Shown here one piece after another: positions 26,904 through 35,458 of a stretch of DNA of 64,000 nucleotides. Made by a program: the position numbers and the translations under genes. A model generated the notes under the pieces. The model made no database searches, was not told the DNA's origin, and saw only the letters and a program-made list of their open reading frames with translations. The first letter of the stretch is position 1. Every line of letters begins with the position of its first letter. The stretch comes from JAAYPI01 sp036734385. Its GTDB lineage: Bacteria; Bacteroidota; Bacteroidia; Bacteroidales; Paludibacteraceae. The stretch lies in assembly GCA_036734385.1 (NCBI GenBank), contig DAIMYQ010000004.1, forward strand, positions 1 through 64,000. The letters are read 5' to 3'.

Positions 26904-28055
26904 CTAGAGCAATAGATTCTTCCTGTATTTTTTTTCGTTGATAACGGGATTAGCATAAATACCTAAGTATATTTGCTGAAGTTCGTTTATGTTGCCATCA
27001 AGTAGTGCAAGTTCTTTATGCATAGTAGAAACAAACGAATTCAGGTCTTCTTTTGAGTAGTTAATATTCAAATAATCCTGGGTCGAGTTGAGCACATCAT
27101 ATCCCATATAGTTGGTGTCGAAAAGTTTATAGTTTGATTGAATACGCTCGTCAATCATTTTCAATATGGAAGTGTAAATATCTGTTTTGGGTAGCTTTGC
27201 GAGTGGGAGTAAATCTGATTTTTCGATTGGTTTGGTAACGCTCAAGTGTACTTTCCCCTTAAATTGCGTAATGCCCAACAAAATACTTTGTAAATCTTCG
27301 CCCGGGGCTTTTACATATTTCTTATGTTTTGAAATGGATATCTCTTTTACTTTTTGTATGATACAAGGTTCATATTGATATGAAATGGATAATGGCGTGA
27401 TAGCAAGTTCGGCAAAATTTTCCACTAAGTCGGTAGTTCCACTCATTGAAAACATTTTCAGAATTCCTTGATCTGTCATATCATTGCCGTCTTTTGTTCT
27501 TCCATTACGCTGGGCAATCCAGATAGATTCATCTTTCCGTGTAATTGTAAATCGTATGTAATCAGACAAATGGGAAGAATTCTTATAAAAATCGCGAGAA
27601 GCTCCTCCTCGTTCCACTCGAAACATTTTATTTGATTTACCGATATCCACGACAAATTCCGGATTCATCAGATTGCTGCCAAAGGTAATTTCGGATGTTT
27701 TGTATCCATAGTTATTGAGCAACATTTCATGAATGGCAGCATCGAGCAAAATATCTCTGTGGTTAGAAATGAATAAATATCTTTTTGATTTGTCTAGTTG
27801 GGAAATTCCGTTACACGTTAATCCGGATGTTGTTTTATCAATAATTTTTTGAATGGCAAAATGCATTATCTGCGTTTGGAATTCGTAAGCAGAATGAATT
27901 TTTCGAAACATTTCTTTTACTGTTTCCAAATCTACACCAGGGTAAATAAAGTCGGCTATGTGCTTAATCAGGGGGTTGTCTGCAATACGGCACATGGCAG
28001 CATTTATTTCTCTGTCATAATAGGGGCGGATATCATCAAAACTTGTTTCGTCCAT
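26904..28055 (-). CDS. PlsB-like glycerolipid acyltransferase
   Basis: 383 residues. The acyltransferase motif HX4D is present as SNHRDILLD, with a following block WIAQRNGRTKDG that takes the place of the usual EGTRS motif. The architecture fits 1-acyl-sn-glycerol-3-phosphate/PlsB-type enzymes, which move an acyl group from ACP or CoA to a hydroxyl. No signal peptide or strong membrane helix. It is the last gene at the distal end of the pigment cluster, after the BtrH-like gene and separated from it by 53 bases. It could acylate the lipid carrier of the polyene or be an unrelated phospholipid enzyme. Confidence 0.75.
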   Translation of the reverse strand: MDETSFDDIRPYYDREINAAMCRIADNPLIKHIADFIYPGVDLETVKEMFRKIHSAYEFQTQIMHFAIQKIIDKTTSGLTCNGISQLDKSKRYLFISNHRDILLDAAIHEMLLNNYGYKTSEITFGSNLMNPEFVVDIGKSNKMFRVERGGASRDFYKNSSHLSDYIRFTITRKDESIWIAQRNGRTKDGNDMTDQGILKMFSMSGTTDLVENFAELAITPLSISYQYEPCIIQKVKEISISKHKKYVKAPGEDLQSILLGITQFKGKVHLSVTKPIEKSDLLPLAKLPKTDIYTSILKMIDERIQSNYKLFDTNYMGYDVLNSTQDYLNINYSKEDLNSFVSTMHKELALLDGNINELQQIYLGIYANPVINEKKYRKNLLL

Positions 28056-28108
28056 TTATTTGTTAGTTGTTTTTATAACGAATGTCTTCATTTGTGCGAA
28101 AGTACGCA

Positions 28109-29122
28109 TTATTTTGCTTTAACCCATTGTCTTAAGTCCGTAAATAGCTTTTCCTCCATTTCGGCAATGGAATAAGCAATATCTGCTAAAAAATTCATAT
28201 TTTTCCCCTGGTTATTTTTGTAATACCTACGAGTTTCAAGTGCAAATTCCTGCCATTTATCAGCGATATTTCTCATATAAACGGACAAAGCAAGAAGATC
28301 CTCATCCTTTAGATATTCGGCAGATTCTTTTAAAAAACCGGCATACATATATCTATAACCGGATCCTCCTGTCCCTGCTTCTTCGGATAATTGCAATTGC
28401 CATTTAAGGTTATCTAAAGCCCTTCTTTTCCCATATTTTTTTTCATAAATGCGTACTCTTTTAGAGAAGAAATAGATTCCCTTTACTCCAAAAAATGGAA
28501 TAGGAATGTCAAGCATTTTATGGCACGTCTCTTTGATTCCTTGAATAATACCTTTCTCTATGTCCATTTTTTCGGGTACGGATCTTATGTACATCATTTT
28601 ACCTTTCGGTGAAAAAGCGACTTTGGGGTAGCGGGCTTTTTTAAGGTCGTCTGCTTTGATTTTATGAAGAGAGGCGTCCGGGAAATGCCAATCGACATCA
28701 CTTACTATATATTCATCCTCTTCCTTACCGATTATAACAAGAGTATGAGCTGGGAAGCTCCGATCATGTAAAGGGAAAAACGGTAATAGTTGGATTTCTG
28801 CCACAATTCCTGCCGGAATATTTTGATTTAAAAGAGTATCTAATGCTTCCATTGATTTGTCGGGGTTTGCAAATTTGCGGATTTCGTAATCGATATGCAT
28901 CCTTTTTGCAAATTGTTTGAAAACTTTTCCCGGCGTATTTCTGAACAAAGGTGTTTCACATCCATTAAACAGGGGAAAGGGGAAATGAATGAAATCATAA
29001 CCGCTGCCTATGCCGAATATCATGAACTCACTCGTTTCATAATGGTAAAATTCCAGCATGTTTTTTATACTTCCTGTTTCACAGTGAATTCCAAGTTTGT
29101 GAGGATAATTTTCTATAATCAT
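28109..29122 (-). CDS. BtrH-like acyl/aminoacyl transferase (BtrH N-terminal + DUF4872)
   Basis: 337 residues. The N-terminal domain starts with HCETGS (Cys14), then a HTLVIIG histidine and SDVDW aspartate. These form a papain-like Cys-His-Asp set, as in BtrH, which transfers a gamma-glutamyl-aminobutyryl group from an ACP to an aminoglycoside in butirosin synthesis. The C-terminal part matches the helical DUF4872 region. I infer that it may move a thioester-bound acyl group from a cluster ACP to an amine or hydroxyl. It is separated from the ABC permease by 182 bases, so it may form a second transcript with the PlsB-like gene. Confidence 0.75.
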   Translation of the reverse strand: MIIENYPHKLGIHCETGSIKNMLEFYHYETSEFMIFGIGSGYDFIHFPFPLFNGCETPLFRNTPGKVFKQFAKRMHIDYEIRKFANPDKSMEALDTLLNQNIPAGIVAEIQLLPFFPLHDRSFPAHTLVIIGKEEDEYIVSDVDWHFPDASLHKIKADDLKKARYPKVAFSPKGKMMYIRSVPEKMDIEKGIIQGIKETCHKMLDIPIPFFGVKGIYFFSKRVRIYEKKYGKRRALDNLKWQLQLSEEAGTGGSGYRYMYAGFLKESAEYLKDEDLLALSVYMRNIADKWQEFALETRRYYKNNQGKNMNFLADIAYSIAEMEEKLFTDLRQWVKAK

Positions 29123-29304
29123 TTATTTCAGTTGTTTTGTTTTCTATGATGCAAATTCTTTTTTCTTCCATGAAATTTTTCTGTACTTCTCTATTTTTCC
29201 ATTGAATGAGGCTCATTAGAGAGAAATCCAATTATTTGTTATAGTTTGAAGTTGTGGTAAATATGCTACAATGTGAGCATTTTAATACTATCACTTTATT
29301 TTTG

Positions 29305-30582
29305 TCAGCGGTACTTCAAATTTTTATAAAAAATAGCAATGCTGAAACAGATTATTCCGAATGATAATAAATAGAAACATTCGGGAAGAACATCTATAAC
29401 AGATGATTTTCTGAGAATGACACTGTAAGAGGCATCTAATGCCCAGTTGAGTGGAGAAATATTGCTTAATATCTTCAGAAAGTTTGGCATAGCAAAAGTG
29501 GGCACCCAAATACCTCCAATGGCAGCTAAAATAACAACAGAGACTGCTCCAAAAACAGAGGCTTGTTGTTGTGAGGTAGCAATGGCACTGATGGCTGTAC
29601 CAAAACCAATGGCAGCAAATGCTGCAAAAATAATTACGAAAAGCAATCCATAGAAACTCCCTTGTATTACAAATGGGTCTAAGTTAATAAGAGGAAAGAA
29701 CCACATTCCCATTCCCAAAATAACCAAAAATTGAAGTATGCACACAAAAAGATACAGAAGGACTTTGCTTAAAAGATAATGAGCAAAAGTGCAGGGCATT
29801 GTCATTATTCGATTGAAACTGCCATCTTCTCTTTCTTTGATGATATTGCCGGAAAGAGAGATGACGATGAAAAAAATAGCAAACAACGTCCATGCCGGTA
29901 CATTATGTTGTACTGCATTGGGACATAAGTTTTTCGTATTATTTTTACCTACATTGTATTCTTCAATTGTAAGTCCCTGACAATCTGTTAAGTTTAAATT
30001 TTGAATTCTGTTTCCTGAAAATTTTTCGAGTGTTCTGGAAATAATAGCCAAAGAGTATTTGTTTTGTATTTTCATACAAAACTCGTTGATGTTACTTTTC
30101 AATGTGGCTTGAACAGATGGTTTTACCGTTGGGTCGATAAAGACTTTAATAAAAATACTGTCACTTACAGAAGAATCGTTATTTTTTCCGGTAAAAGAAT
30201 CTCTTAGTTCGTTCGTAAAATTATCAGTAAATTTTTTCGTGGTATTTTGGGGAATATAAATACCAACCAGATATTTGCCTTTTGCCACCAAATCTTTTAT
30301 TTTTTGTTCTGTCATCTCCTTCCCAATATTTTTTGCCAAATGAGTAGAAAAAACGTCCGATTCTTTCAATTCTTTTTCCATTGTGTTACCGATGCTATCG
30401 CAATCTTCATTTAATACTAAAAGAGAAATATCGGTGTTTTTGTCGGCACTCATTACACCGTCTTGCATTGAAGTCATAATCAGGACAAGAGCCATTGGCA
30501 TAACGAAGAGTAATATTAATCCGGCTTTGTCGCGAATTAAGAGTAAAAAATCTTTGTATAATAGGGTTAAAAGGACTCTCAT
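29305..30582 (-). CDS. ABC-2 type transporter permease
   Basis: 425 residues. One N-terminal membrane helix (GLILLFVMPMALVLIM), a large extracytoplasmic loop of about 200 residues, then about five C-terminal helices (VPAWTLFAIFFIVISLSG onward). This is the YhgE/DrrB-like arrangement of ABC-2 exporters. It lies 1 base after the ATPase gene and pairs with it. Substrate is unknown; its place in the cluster suggests export of the polyene lipid or an intermediate. Confidence 0.85.
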   Translation of the reverse strand: MRVLLTLLYKDFLLLIRDKAGLILLFVMPMALVLIMTSMQDGVMSADKNTDISLLVLNEDCDSIGNTMEKELKESDVFSTHLAKNIGKEMTEQKIKDLVAKGKYLVGIYIPQNTTKKFTDNFTNELRDSFTGKNNDSSVSDSIFIKVFIDPTVKPSVQATLKSNINEFCMKIQNKYSLAIISRTLEKFSGNRIQNLNLTDCQGLTIEEYNVGKNNTKNLCPNAVQHNVPAWTLFAIFFIVISLSGNIIKEREDGSFNRIMTMPCTFAHYLLSKVLLYLFVCILQFLVILGMGMWFFPLINLDPFVIQGSFYGLLFVIIFAAFAAIGFGTAISAIATSQQQASVFGAVSVVILAAIGGIWVPTFAMPNFLKILSNISPLNWALDASYSVILRKSSVIDVLPECFYLLSFGIICFSIAIFYKNLKYR

Positions 30583-30583
30583 T

Positions 30584-31330
30584 TTAATCTCGTAATTTTT
30601 TACCGGTTAATTTCAGATATACTAGTTCTAAATTGTCACAGTCAGCTGTTTTGCCTATTAATTCGTCAGGAGTTCCTTCTGCAATTATTTTACCCTCGTC
30701 AATGATTCCTACTTTGGTACAAAATTGTTGTGCTTCTTCCATATTATGAGAAGTGTACAAAATCGTTGTTCCGTAACTGTTAAGCAGTTGTAAATTCTCG
30801 ATAATTACATTTTTGGATTGAACATCGATTCCTACCGTCGGTTCATCCAAAAGCAATAGATTCGGTTCGTGTAATATGCCTACAATCAGATTGATACGTC
30901 TTTTCATTCCTCCCGAATAATAATCTACTTTTTTGTTTTTATGGTCTTCTAAACCAAAAAGGTTCAATAGGTAAGCTATTCTTTTGTTGAGTATTCTATT
31001 TTCTATACCGTATATTCCACCAAATATTTTCAGATTTTCTGTTGCGGTAAGCGTTGGAAAAAGAGCAATGTCTTGTGGTACGATGCCAATGTGTTTGTTT
31101 AATTCTTTGCGGTGGTCGGTGAGATTTTTCCCCATGATGGAAATGTTTCCTTGGTCGTAAGAAATTAGCCCTGATAATATTTTAACAGTAGTACTTTTCC
31201 CGGCACCATTAGGTCCTAAAAAACCATATATTTCTCCGGAATTTACAGAAAAACTGAGTCCGTTCAGGACAGGGTGTCCTGCGTGTTTGTAGCGTTTCGT
31301 TAAGTTTTCAATGCAAAGAAGTGGTGCCAT
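30584..31330 (-). CDS. ABC transporter ATP-binding protein
   Basis: 248 residues. Walker A is GPNGAGKSTT, the signature YYSGGMKRR, Walker B LLLLDEPTVGID, and the H-loop TSHNMEEA. It is a DrrA/CcmA-like ATPase of ABC-2 exporters, powering the permease encoded 1 base downstream. It starts 11 bases after the ligase gene, in the same transcript. Confidence 0.9.
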   Translation of the reverse strand: MAPLLCIENLTKRYKHAGHPVLNGLSFSVNSGEIYGFLGPNGAGKSTTVKILSGLISYDQGNISIMGKNLTDHRKELNKHIGIVPQDIALFPTLTATENLKIFGGIYGIENRILNKRIAYLLNLFGLEDHKNKKVDYYSGGMKRRINLIVGILHEPNLLLLDEPTVGIDVQSKNVIIENLQLLNSYGTTILYTSHNMEEAQQFCTKVGIIDEGKIIAEGTPDELIGKTADCDNLELVYLKLTGKKLRD

Positions 31331-31341
31331 AAATTTGCTCT

Positions 31342-32637
31342 TTATTTTCTCTTATCAATGAATTTAGTTGGCTTGCGGTTAATTTCGGGGAGTTGAATTT
31401 TTCTGATTATATCAATACTTTCAAACTTGATACTCGGAGCGACACGTATTTTTGCACGGAATCGATTTTTTAAGTCTTTCACTATCTCTTCATTTGGGTT
31501 TTGGCATCCGACAATGACGAGTACATCATCCATTCCTATATCATTGATGGAAACCTCTACCAAATAATTTTCTACGTAATCGACATTGTCAAGTACATCG
31601 AAAATGGCAGCAGGGTAAAGAGTTGTTCCTTTGTATTTAATCATCTGATTTTTACGTCCGACGATCGGGCTAATTCTCATTGTTGTTCTTCCGCAGCTGC
31701 AAGGTTCGTAGTGAAAACGGCACATATCGCCTGTTTTAAAACGAATTAAAGGCATGCCTTCTACGCCTAAGGTCGTGATGGTTAATTCTCCGCATTCTCC
31801 CTCCGAAACCGGATTGTCGAGGTCATCTACCAATTCGCAAATGATTAACTCCGGGTGATGGTGTCCTCCTTGACCTGCTTTGCATTCGCAGAAAGAAGTG
31901 CTCATTTCTGTTGAGGCATAGGTAGAGTAAAGATCAATATTCCATTTTTCTTTAATTTTTTTCCCCAATAGGTTAAGAGAAAAATCTTCCTCGCGAAGGT
32001 TCTCTCCGATGCACACTGCTTTTTTGATACTTGATTTTTTATAGTCAATATTATGCTCTTCCGCGTATTTGATAATTCGTAAGATAAATGAAGGTACACA
32101 AATGATCGTGTCAGGCGAAATACGATTAATTGTATCCCATTGTAATTCGGGAATACCGTTTCCAACGCGAATGACGCTTGCGTGCATCATTCTTATTCCC
32201 AAGAAATAGGCGAAACCTGCCATAAAACGTTTGTCGAGGGTTGTCATCAACTGAAAAATATCTCCCTGTTTTCCGTCGGCACAGGTAAAGGAAATGGCTT
32301 CATTATACGCCAATCTGTCCAAGTCTTTATCTGTCAGGGCAAATGTAGTGGGAGTACTCAATGTACCGGAAGTAGTAATGTAGTCTACAATTTTTGATTT
32401 CTCAACGCAAATAAAATCTTGATTATTCAGTTGCAAATCTTCTTTTCTTGTAAAAGGAATGTAGCGTAAATCTTCTAGCGTTTTAATTTTTTTTACATTA
32501 ATCTTCTCTTTTTGGAATATGGATTGGTAATATTTTGATTTTTCGTTCGCATATTCAAGTGCTTGTCTTAACTTTTCTTCTTGAAATTTTTTAATAATTT
32601 CCAAGGGTTGTTTTTCAATTTCAGGTACAAAATTCAT
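31342..32637 (-). CDS. Adenylate-forming aryl/acyl ligase (PaaK-like), candidate 4-coumarate-activating enzyme
   Basis: 431 residues. The AMP-binding loop TTSGTLSTPTTFALT and the STYASTEMSTSFCE motif are those of phenylacetate-CoA-ligase-like enzymes. A cysteine group CRFHYEPCSCGRTTMR is present, as in PaaK. The C-terminal small domain is complete. These enzymes activate aryl acids with ATP and load them on CoA or ACP. Given the TAL at the head of the cluster, the natural hypothesis is that it activates 4-coumarate, in the role of ApeH. Substrate is inferred from context only. Operon gaps are 7 bases upstream and 11 downstream. Confidence 0.8.
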   Translation of the reverse strand: MNFVPEIEKQPLEIIKKFQEEKLRQALEYANEKSKYYQSIFQKEKINVKKIKTLEDLRYIPFTRKEDLQLNNQDFICVEKSKIVDYITTSGTLSTPTTFALTDKDLDRLAYNEAISFTCADGKQGDIFQLMTTLDKRFMAGFAYFLGIRMMHASVIRVGNGIPELQWDTINRISPDTIICVPSFILRIIKYAEEHNIDYKKSSIKKAVCIGENLREEDFSLNLLGKKIKEKWNIDLYSTYASTEMSTSFCECKAGQGGHHHPELIICELVDDLDNPVSEGECGELTITTLGVEGMPLIRFKTGDMCRFHYEPCSCGRTTMRISPIVGRKNQMIKYKGTTLYPAAIFDVLDNVDYVENYLVEVSINDIGMDDVLVIVGCQNPNEEIVKDLKNRFRAKIRVAPSIKFESIDIIRKIQLPEINRKPTKFIDKRK

Positions 32638-32644
32638 AGCTATT

Positions 32645-33502
32645 TTATTTGGTAAAATTCTTATTCAACCATTCTTTAAATGTTATTTTCCAATTGGCGG
32701 CTTCCCCTCCACGTTTTTCACTTAAACCGTAGCCGTGTCCACCTGTTTCGTATAGTAAAAAATGGTGTTTAATATTTTTATTTGTCAATGCTTTATCTAA
32801 TTCCACACTGTTTTGGTATTTTACCACCGGGTCATTTTTAGCGGTTACTAAAAATACGGGTGGCATATCATTGGGTATTTGTAACTCCATAGAGAATGTA
32901 TCCATCATTGCTTTGGTGTAATTTTTCCCTAGCAAATTTTTTCGTGAGCGTATATGTGCTAAACTGTCTTGCATAGATACAACGGGATATATAGGTACAA
33001 TAAAGTCGGGACGTAAACTTATGTCGGTATTGATGCCTACTTTTTTCAAATAACTTGTTTGATGAAATACTCCTGCCATAATAACTAGGTGTCCACCGGC
33101 AGAAAATCCCATTACTCCCAGCTTGTTTACGTTAATGCCATAGGAATGTGCATTTTCTCGTACAAATTGAATAGTTCGTTGCAAATCCTCGATCATCGCG
33201 GGATGGTGATAGCCTCGCATGCCAACGCGATAGCGTAAAACAAAGGCAGTGATCCCTTGACTGGTTAGCCATTTGGCAACATCGTAGCCTTCGTGTTGTA
33301 GCCCTAAATGATGATAACTTCCTCCCGGACAAATAATTACACTTATGCCGTTGCGTAGTGAGTCGGGAGTTTCGTACACGTACAATCTTGTTTTTTCTTT
33401 TTCCATTCCCTTTATGCCTTCCCAAAGGTAAATGGGTTTGCTTGCAAAGGCAATATTAGTGGTTGTCACTATTGCTATTACAAATAGAATAATTTTTTTC
33501 AT
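32645..33502 (-). CDS. Secreted alpha/beta hydrolase (esterase, BD-FAE/acetyl esterase-like)
   Basis: 285 residues with a signal peptide (MKKIILFVIAIVTTTNIAFA). An oxyanion motif ICPGGSYHHL and the nucleophile elbow GFSAGG (Ser134) are present, and Asp224 (AKNDPVV) and His256 (GGHGYG) complete the triad. The family contains acetyl-xylan and other exported carboxyl esterases. Such an enzyme inside a pigment cluster is unexpected; it could process an ester-linked product in the periplasm or be a passenger. It lies 2 bases after the 125-residue unknown and 7 before the ligase. Confidence 0.85.
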   Translation of the reverse strand: MKKIILFVIAIVTTTNIAFASKPIYLWEGIKGMEKEKTRLYVYETPDSLRNGISVIICPGGSYHHLGLQHEGYDVAKWLTSQGITAFVLRYRVGMRGYHHPAMIEDLQRTIQFVRENAHSYGINVNKLGVMGFSAGGHLVIMAGVFHQTSYLKKVGINTDISLRPDFIVPIYPVVSMQDSLAHIRSRKNLLGKNYTKAMMDTFSMELQIPNDMPPVFLVTAKNDPVVKYQNSVELDKALTNKNIKHHFLLYETGGHGYGLSEKRGGEAANWKITFKEWLNKNFTK

Positions 33503-33504
33503 TT

Positions 33505-33882
33505 TTATTGCTGAGAAATATAACGTTTCATTTCTTCACTTGTCAATTGTTTGTAGTGCGGATTAACAAATTCTCCATTTTCCAAATCAAAGTTAACTTG
33601 AAAAAATTCTTCGTCGTAGAAGGAAAGTTTCGAATTTGTATTTGGGTTGCATTCAATGTAGATGATGTCATGTTTATTAAATCCTTTTTTTTCACAAATT
33701 TGTTTGGCAAGTAATCCCCCTGCATATGTTACTGATGAACCCGGGTTTTCTTGGTATAGCTCGGTTACTATAATTATTTTTTTGTCTTTCGTTTCTATTA
33801 CTTTCAATCCACATTTTGAAGGCAAATTCCATTGACCTTCAAAATTGAATATTTCGTCGTAATATTTTTCTGGCACTTTCAT
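33505..33882 (-). CDS. Unrecognised 125-residue protein in the pigment cluster
   Basis: I do not recognise a family. The protein is soluble-looking, mixed alpha/beta, acidic-aromatic, with no signal peptide or membrane helix. Motifs worth searching are KYYDEIFNFEGQW near the N-terminus, IIIVTELYQENPGSSVT in the middle and IECNPNTNSKLSFYDEEFF further on. It lies between the B12 radical SAM gene (26 bases) and the esterase gene (2 bases), co-directional with the cluster. Confidence 0.65.
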   Translation of the reverse strand: MKVPEKYYDEIFNFEGQWNLPSKCGLKVIETKDKKIIIVTELYQENPGSSVTYAGGLLAKQICEKKGFNKHDIIYIECNPNTNSKLSFYDEEFFQVNFDLENGEFVNPHYKQLTSEEMKRYISQQ

Positions 33883-33908
33883 AATACAAGTTAAGTTAAA
33901 TAGTTTTT

Positions 33909-35183
33909 TTATTTAATATTTCTTACAACGTCTTTGCCAAAACTCTTGCTAACCAATCTTCTGTCTCGAGGACGGTAAGTTCCGTCTTCCATTTCTCGAA
34001 GCATGACTTTGCTAAAGAGTTTAAACATTTTTTCTTCTTGACTTTCATCTTGGTAAAAAGCTTTCCAGGCATAGTCGTAAAGTTCTTGCAATCGTTGAGG
34101 AGTCATATGTTTTGGTTGATACACCACTTGACCGGCATTGTAATGATTCCAATCGTGGTCGAAGATTCTACCTTGACGCAATAAGTCATCATATGCTTTG
34201 GTATGAGGAAATGGTGCCAATACGGTAAATTCGGCTAAATCCAGATTTATCTCCAATAAGAAATCAATCAAACGCAAAATATCGTCTTCCGTTTGATTAT
34301 CAAGACCTAATAAAATAGTTCCTTCTACCCCTATACCGTGGTCGTGATAACGTTTTACACGTTCTTTAATATAATCGGAGGTGTCGTAAACGGCTTGATA
34401 TACATACCAAGAACCTGCTTGTGCTGCTAAATCAAGCACTTGTGGATCATCTTCAATGGTGTGGCTTATGAATTTTTTCTTTAAGGGAATCATATTTTTG
34501 AATAATTCCATTTCCCATTCTTTGCTTTGTGCGAGCGAATTATCTACAATAAATAGACGATTATTATCAATCGTTTCGAGTTCCTCTATTACTTTGTCTA
34601 TAGGGCGAGGTCGGAAACAACGACCGCCTAAATACGAGACAGCACAAGGATAACAACTAAACTTACAGCCACGAGAAGCGTGCATCAGATCAACCATTTG
34701 AACGCCTTTGTGATTGTATAGTTCGTGCTTTAATATGTCACGTCTGGCAGGACCAACCAATTCTATTGCCGGATGCTGGTTCATGAAATTGTATAGTGAT
34801 TTTAGGTCATTTTTCAAAAAATCTCCAAAAACTTGTTCCATTCTACCTTCACATTCTCCTAAAAATACAGAATCGGCATGTTGTAATGTTTCTTCAGCGT
34901 GAAGCATAGTGGCAATGCCACCAAAGATTACTTTTTTACCTCTTTTTCTAAATTTTTCTGAAATTTCCCAACCGCGTTTTGCCTGAACGGTAAGCATCAT
35001 CGAAATTCCTACAAAATCACACTCTTCATCAAAATTGATTTCTTCTACATTTTCATCAGTAAATGAAACCGTAACATAATCAGGTAAGGCTGCTGCCATA
35101 ACTACCGGTCCGTGAGGCGGCAAATTAAATGTGGTTTGCCCTTTCAGTTTCGTCCATTTTGGATAAATTAATTTAAAAATCAT
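33909..35183 (-). CDS. Cobalamin-binding-type radical SAM protein
   Basis: 424 residues. The N-terminal B12-binding-type Rossmann region (FVGISMMLTVQAKRGWEI, KVIFGGIATMLHAEE) precedes a radical SAM domain whose cluster ligands are CKFSCYPC (CX3CX2C). The C-terminal region is that of the B12-radical SAM class (YQPKHMTPQRLQELYDYAWK). Such proteins carry out methylations, ring contractions or C-C bond steps on unactivated carbons. No function is known for one in an aryl polyene cluster; methylation or chain or ring modification is possible. The usual HXXG-type cobalamin ligand motif is not obvious, so cofactor use needs proof. Confidence 0.8.
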   Translation of the reverse strand: MIFKLIYPKWTKLKGQTTFNLPPHGPVVMAAALPDYVTVSFTDENVEEINFDEECDFVGISMMLTVQAKRGWEISEKFRKRGKKVIFGGIATMLHAEETLQHADSVFLGECEGRMEQVFGDFLKNDLKSLYNFMNQHPAIELVGPARRDILKHELYNHKGVQMVDLMHASRGCKFSCYPCAVSYLGGRCFRPRPIDKVIEELETIDNNRLFIVDNSLAQSKEWEMELFKNMIPLKKKFISHTIEDDPQVLDLAAQAGSWYVYQAVYDTSDYIKERVKRYHDHGIGVEGTILLGLDNQTEDDILRLIDFLLEINLDLAEFTVLAPFPHTKAYDDLLRQGRIFDHDWNHYNAGQVVYQPKHMTPQRLQELYDYAWKAFYQDESQEEKMFKLFSKVMLREMEDGTYRPRDRRLVSKSFGKDVVRNIK

Positions 35184-35206
35184 AATTTTATTGTATTAAT
35201 TGTTAT

Positions 35207-35458
35207 TTATTTTTTGAAGTATGGTCTCAACACTTTGTTCCATGCTAATACATATTGTAACTGTTTGTCTTGTATATGGGTTTCAATAAATTTACTTATG
35301 TAAGAAAATATTTTCCTTACCATACCGTTTTCTTGCAATTCGCCATCAATTTTGTAATTTCGTTCAAGAATAGTTGTGGTAAATTCTTCCTTGCAAAGTA
35401 AACAAGCCGTTACCAAACCGCCAATTCCACCTTTTATTATGACAACATTTTTGCTCAT
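35207..35458 (-). pseudogene. Collapsed remnant of a second CrtI-like FAD oxidoreductase
   Basis: 83 codons. The first ~35 residues (KNVVIIKGGIGGLVTACLL, then ILERNYKIDGELQ) align with the start of the neighbouring 497-residue oxidoreductase (YDVAIIGSGLGGLVCGYIL, VLEKHYQIGGCLQ). The dinucleotide motif is damaged: the first Gly of GxGxxG is Lys, and GGC is DGE. The remaining ~45 residues look like an unrelated or C-terminal leftover. The likely history is a tandem duplicate that lost about 400 codons. It overlaps the functional copy by 1 base (TAATG). It may still be translated as a small peptide, but cannot bind FAD normally. Confidence 0.7.

Noticed and set aside
29259..29284. Weak hairpin (ATGCT/AGCAT) between the ABC permease and the BtrH-like gene, considered as terminator
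   Set aside because: Only 5 perfect base pairs, an 8-base loop and no clean T tract; it sits after the BtrH-like gene's start in the other direction, so function is unsupported.
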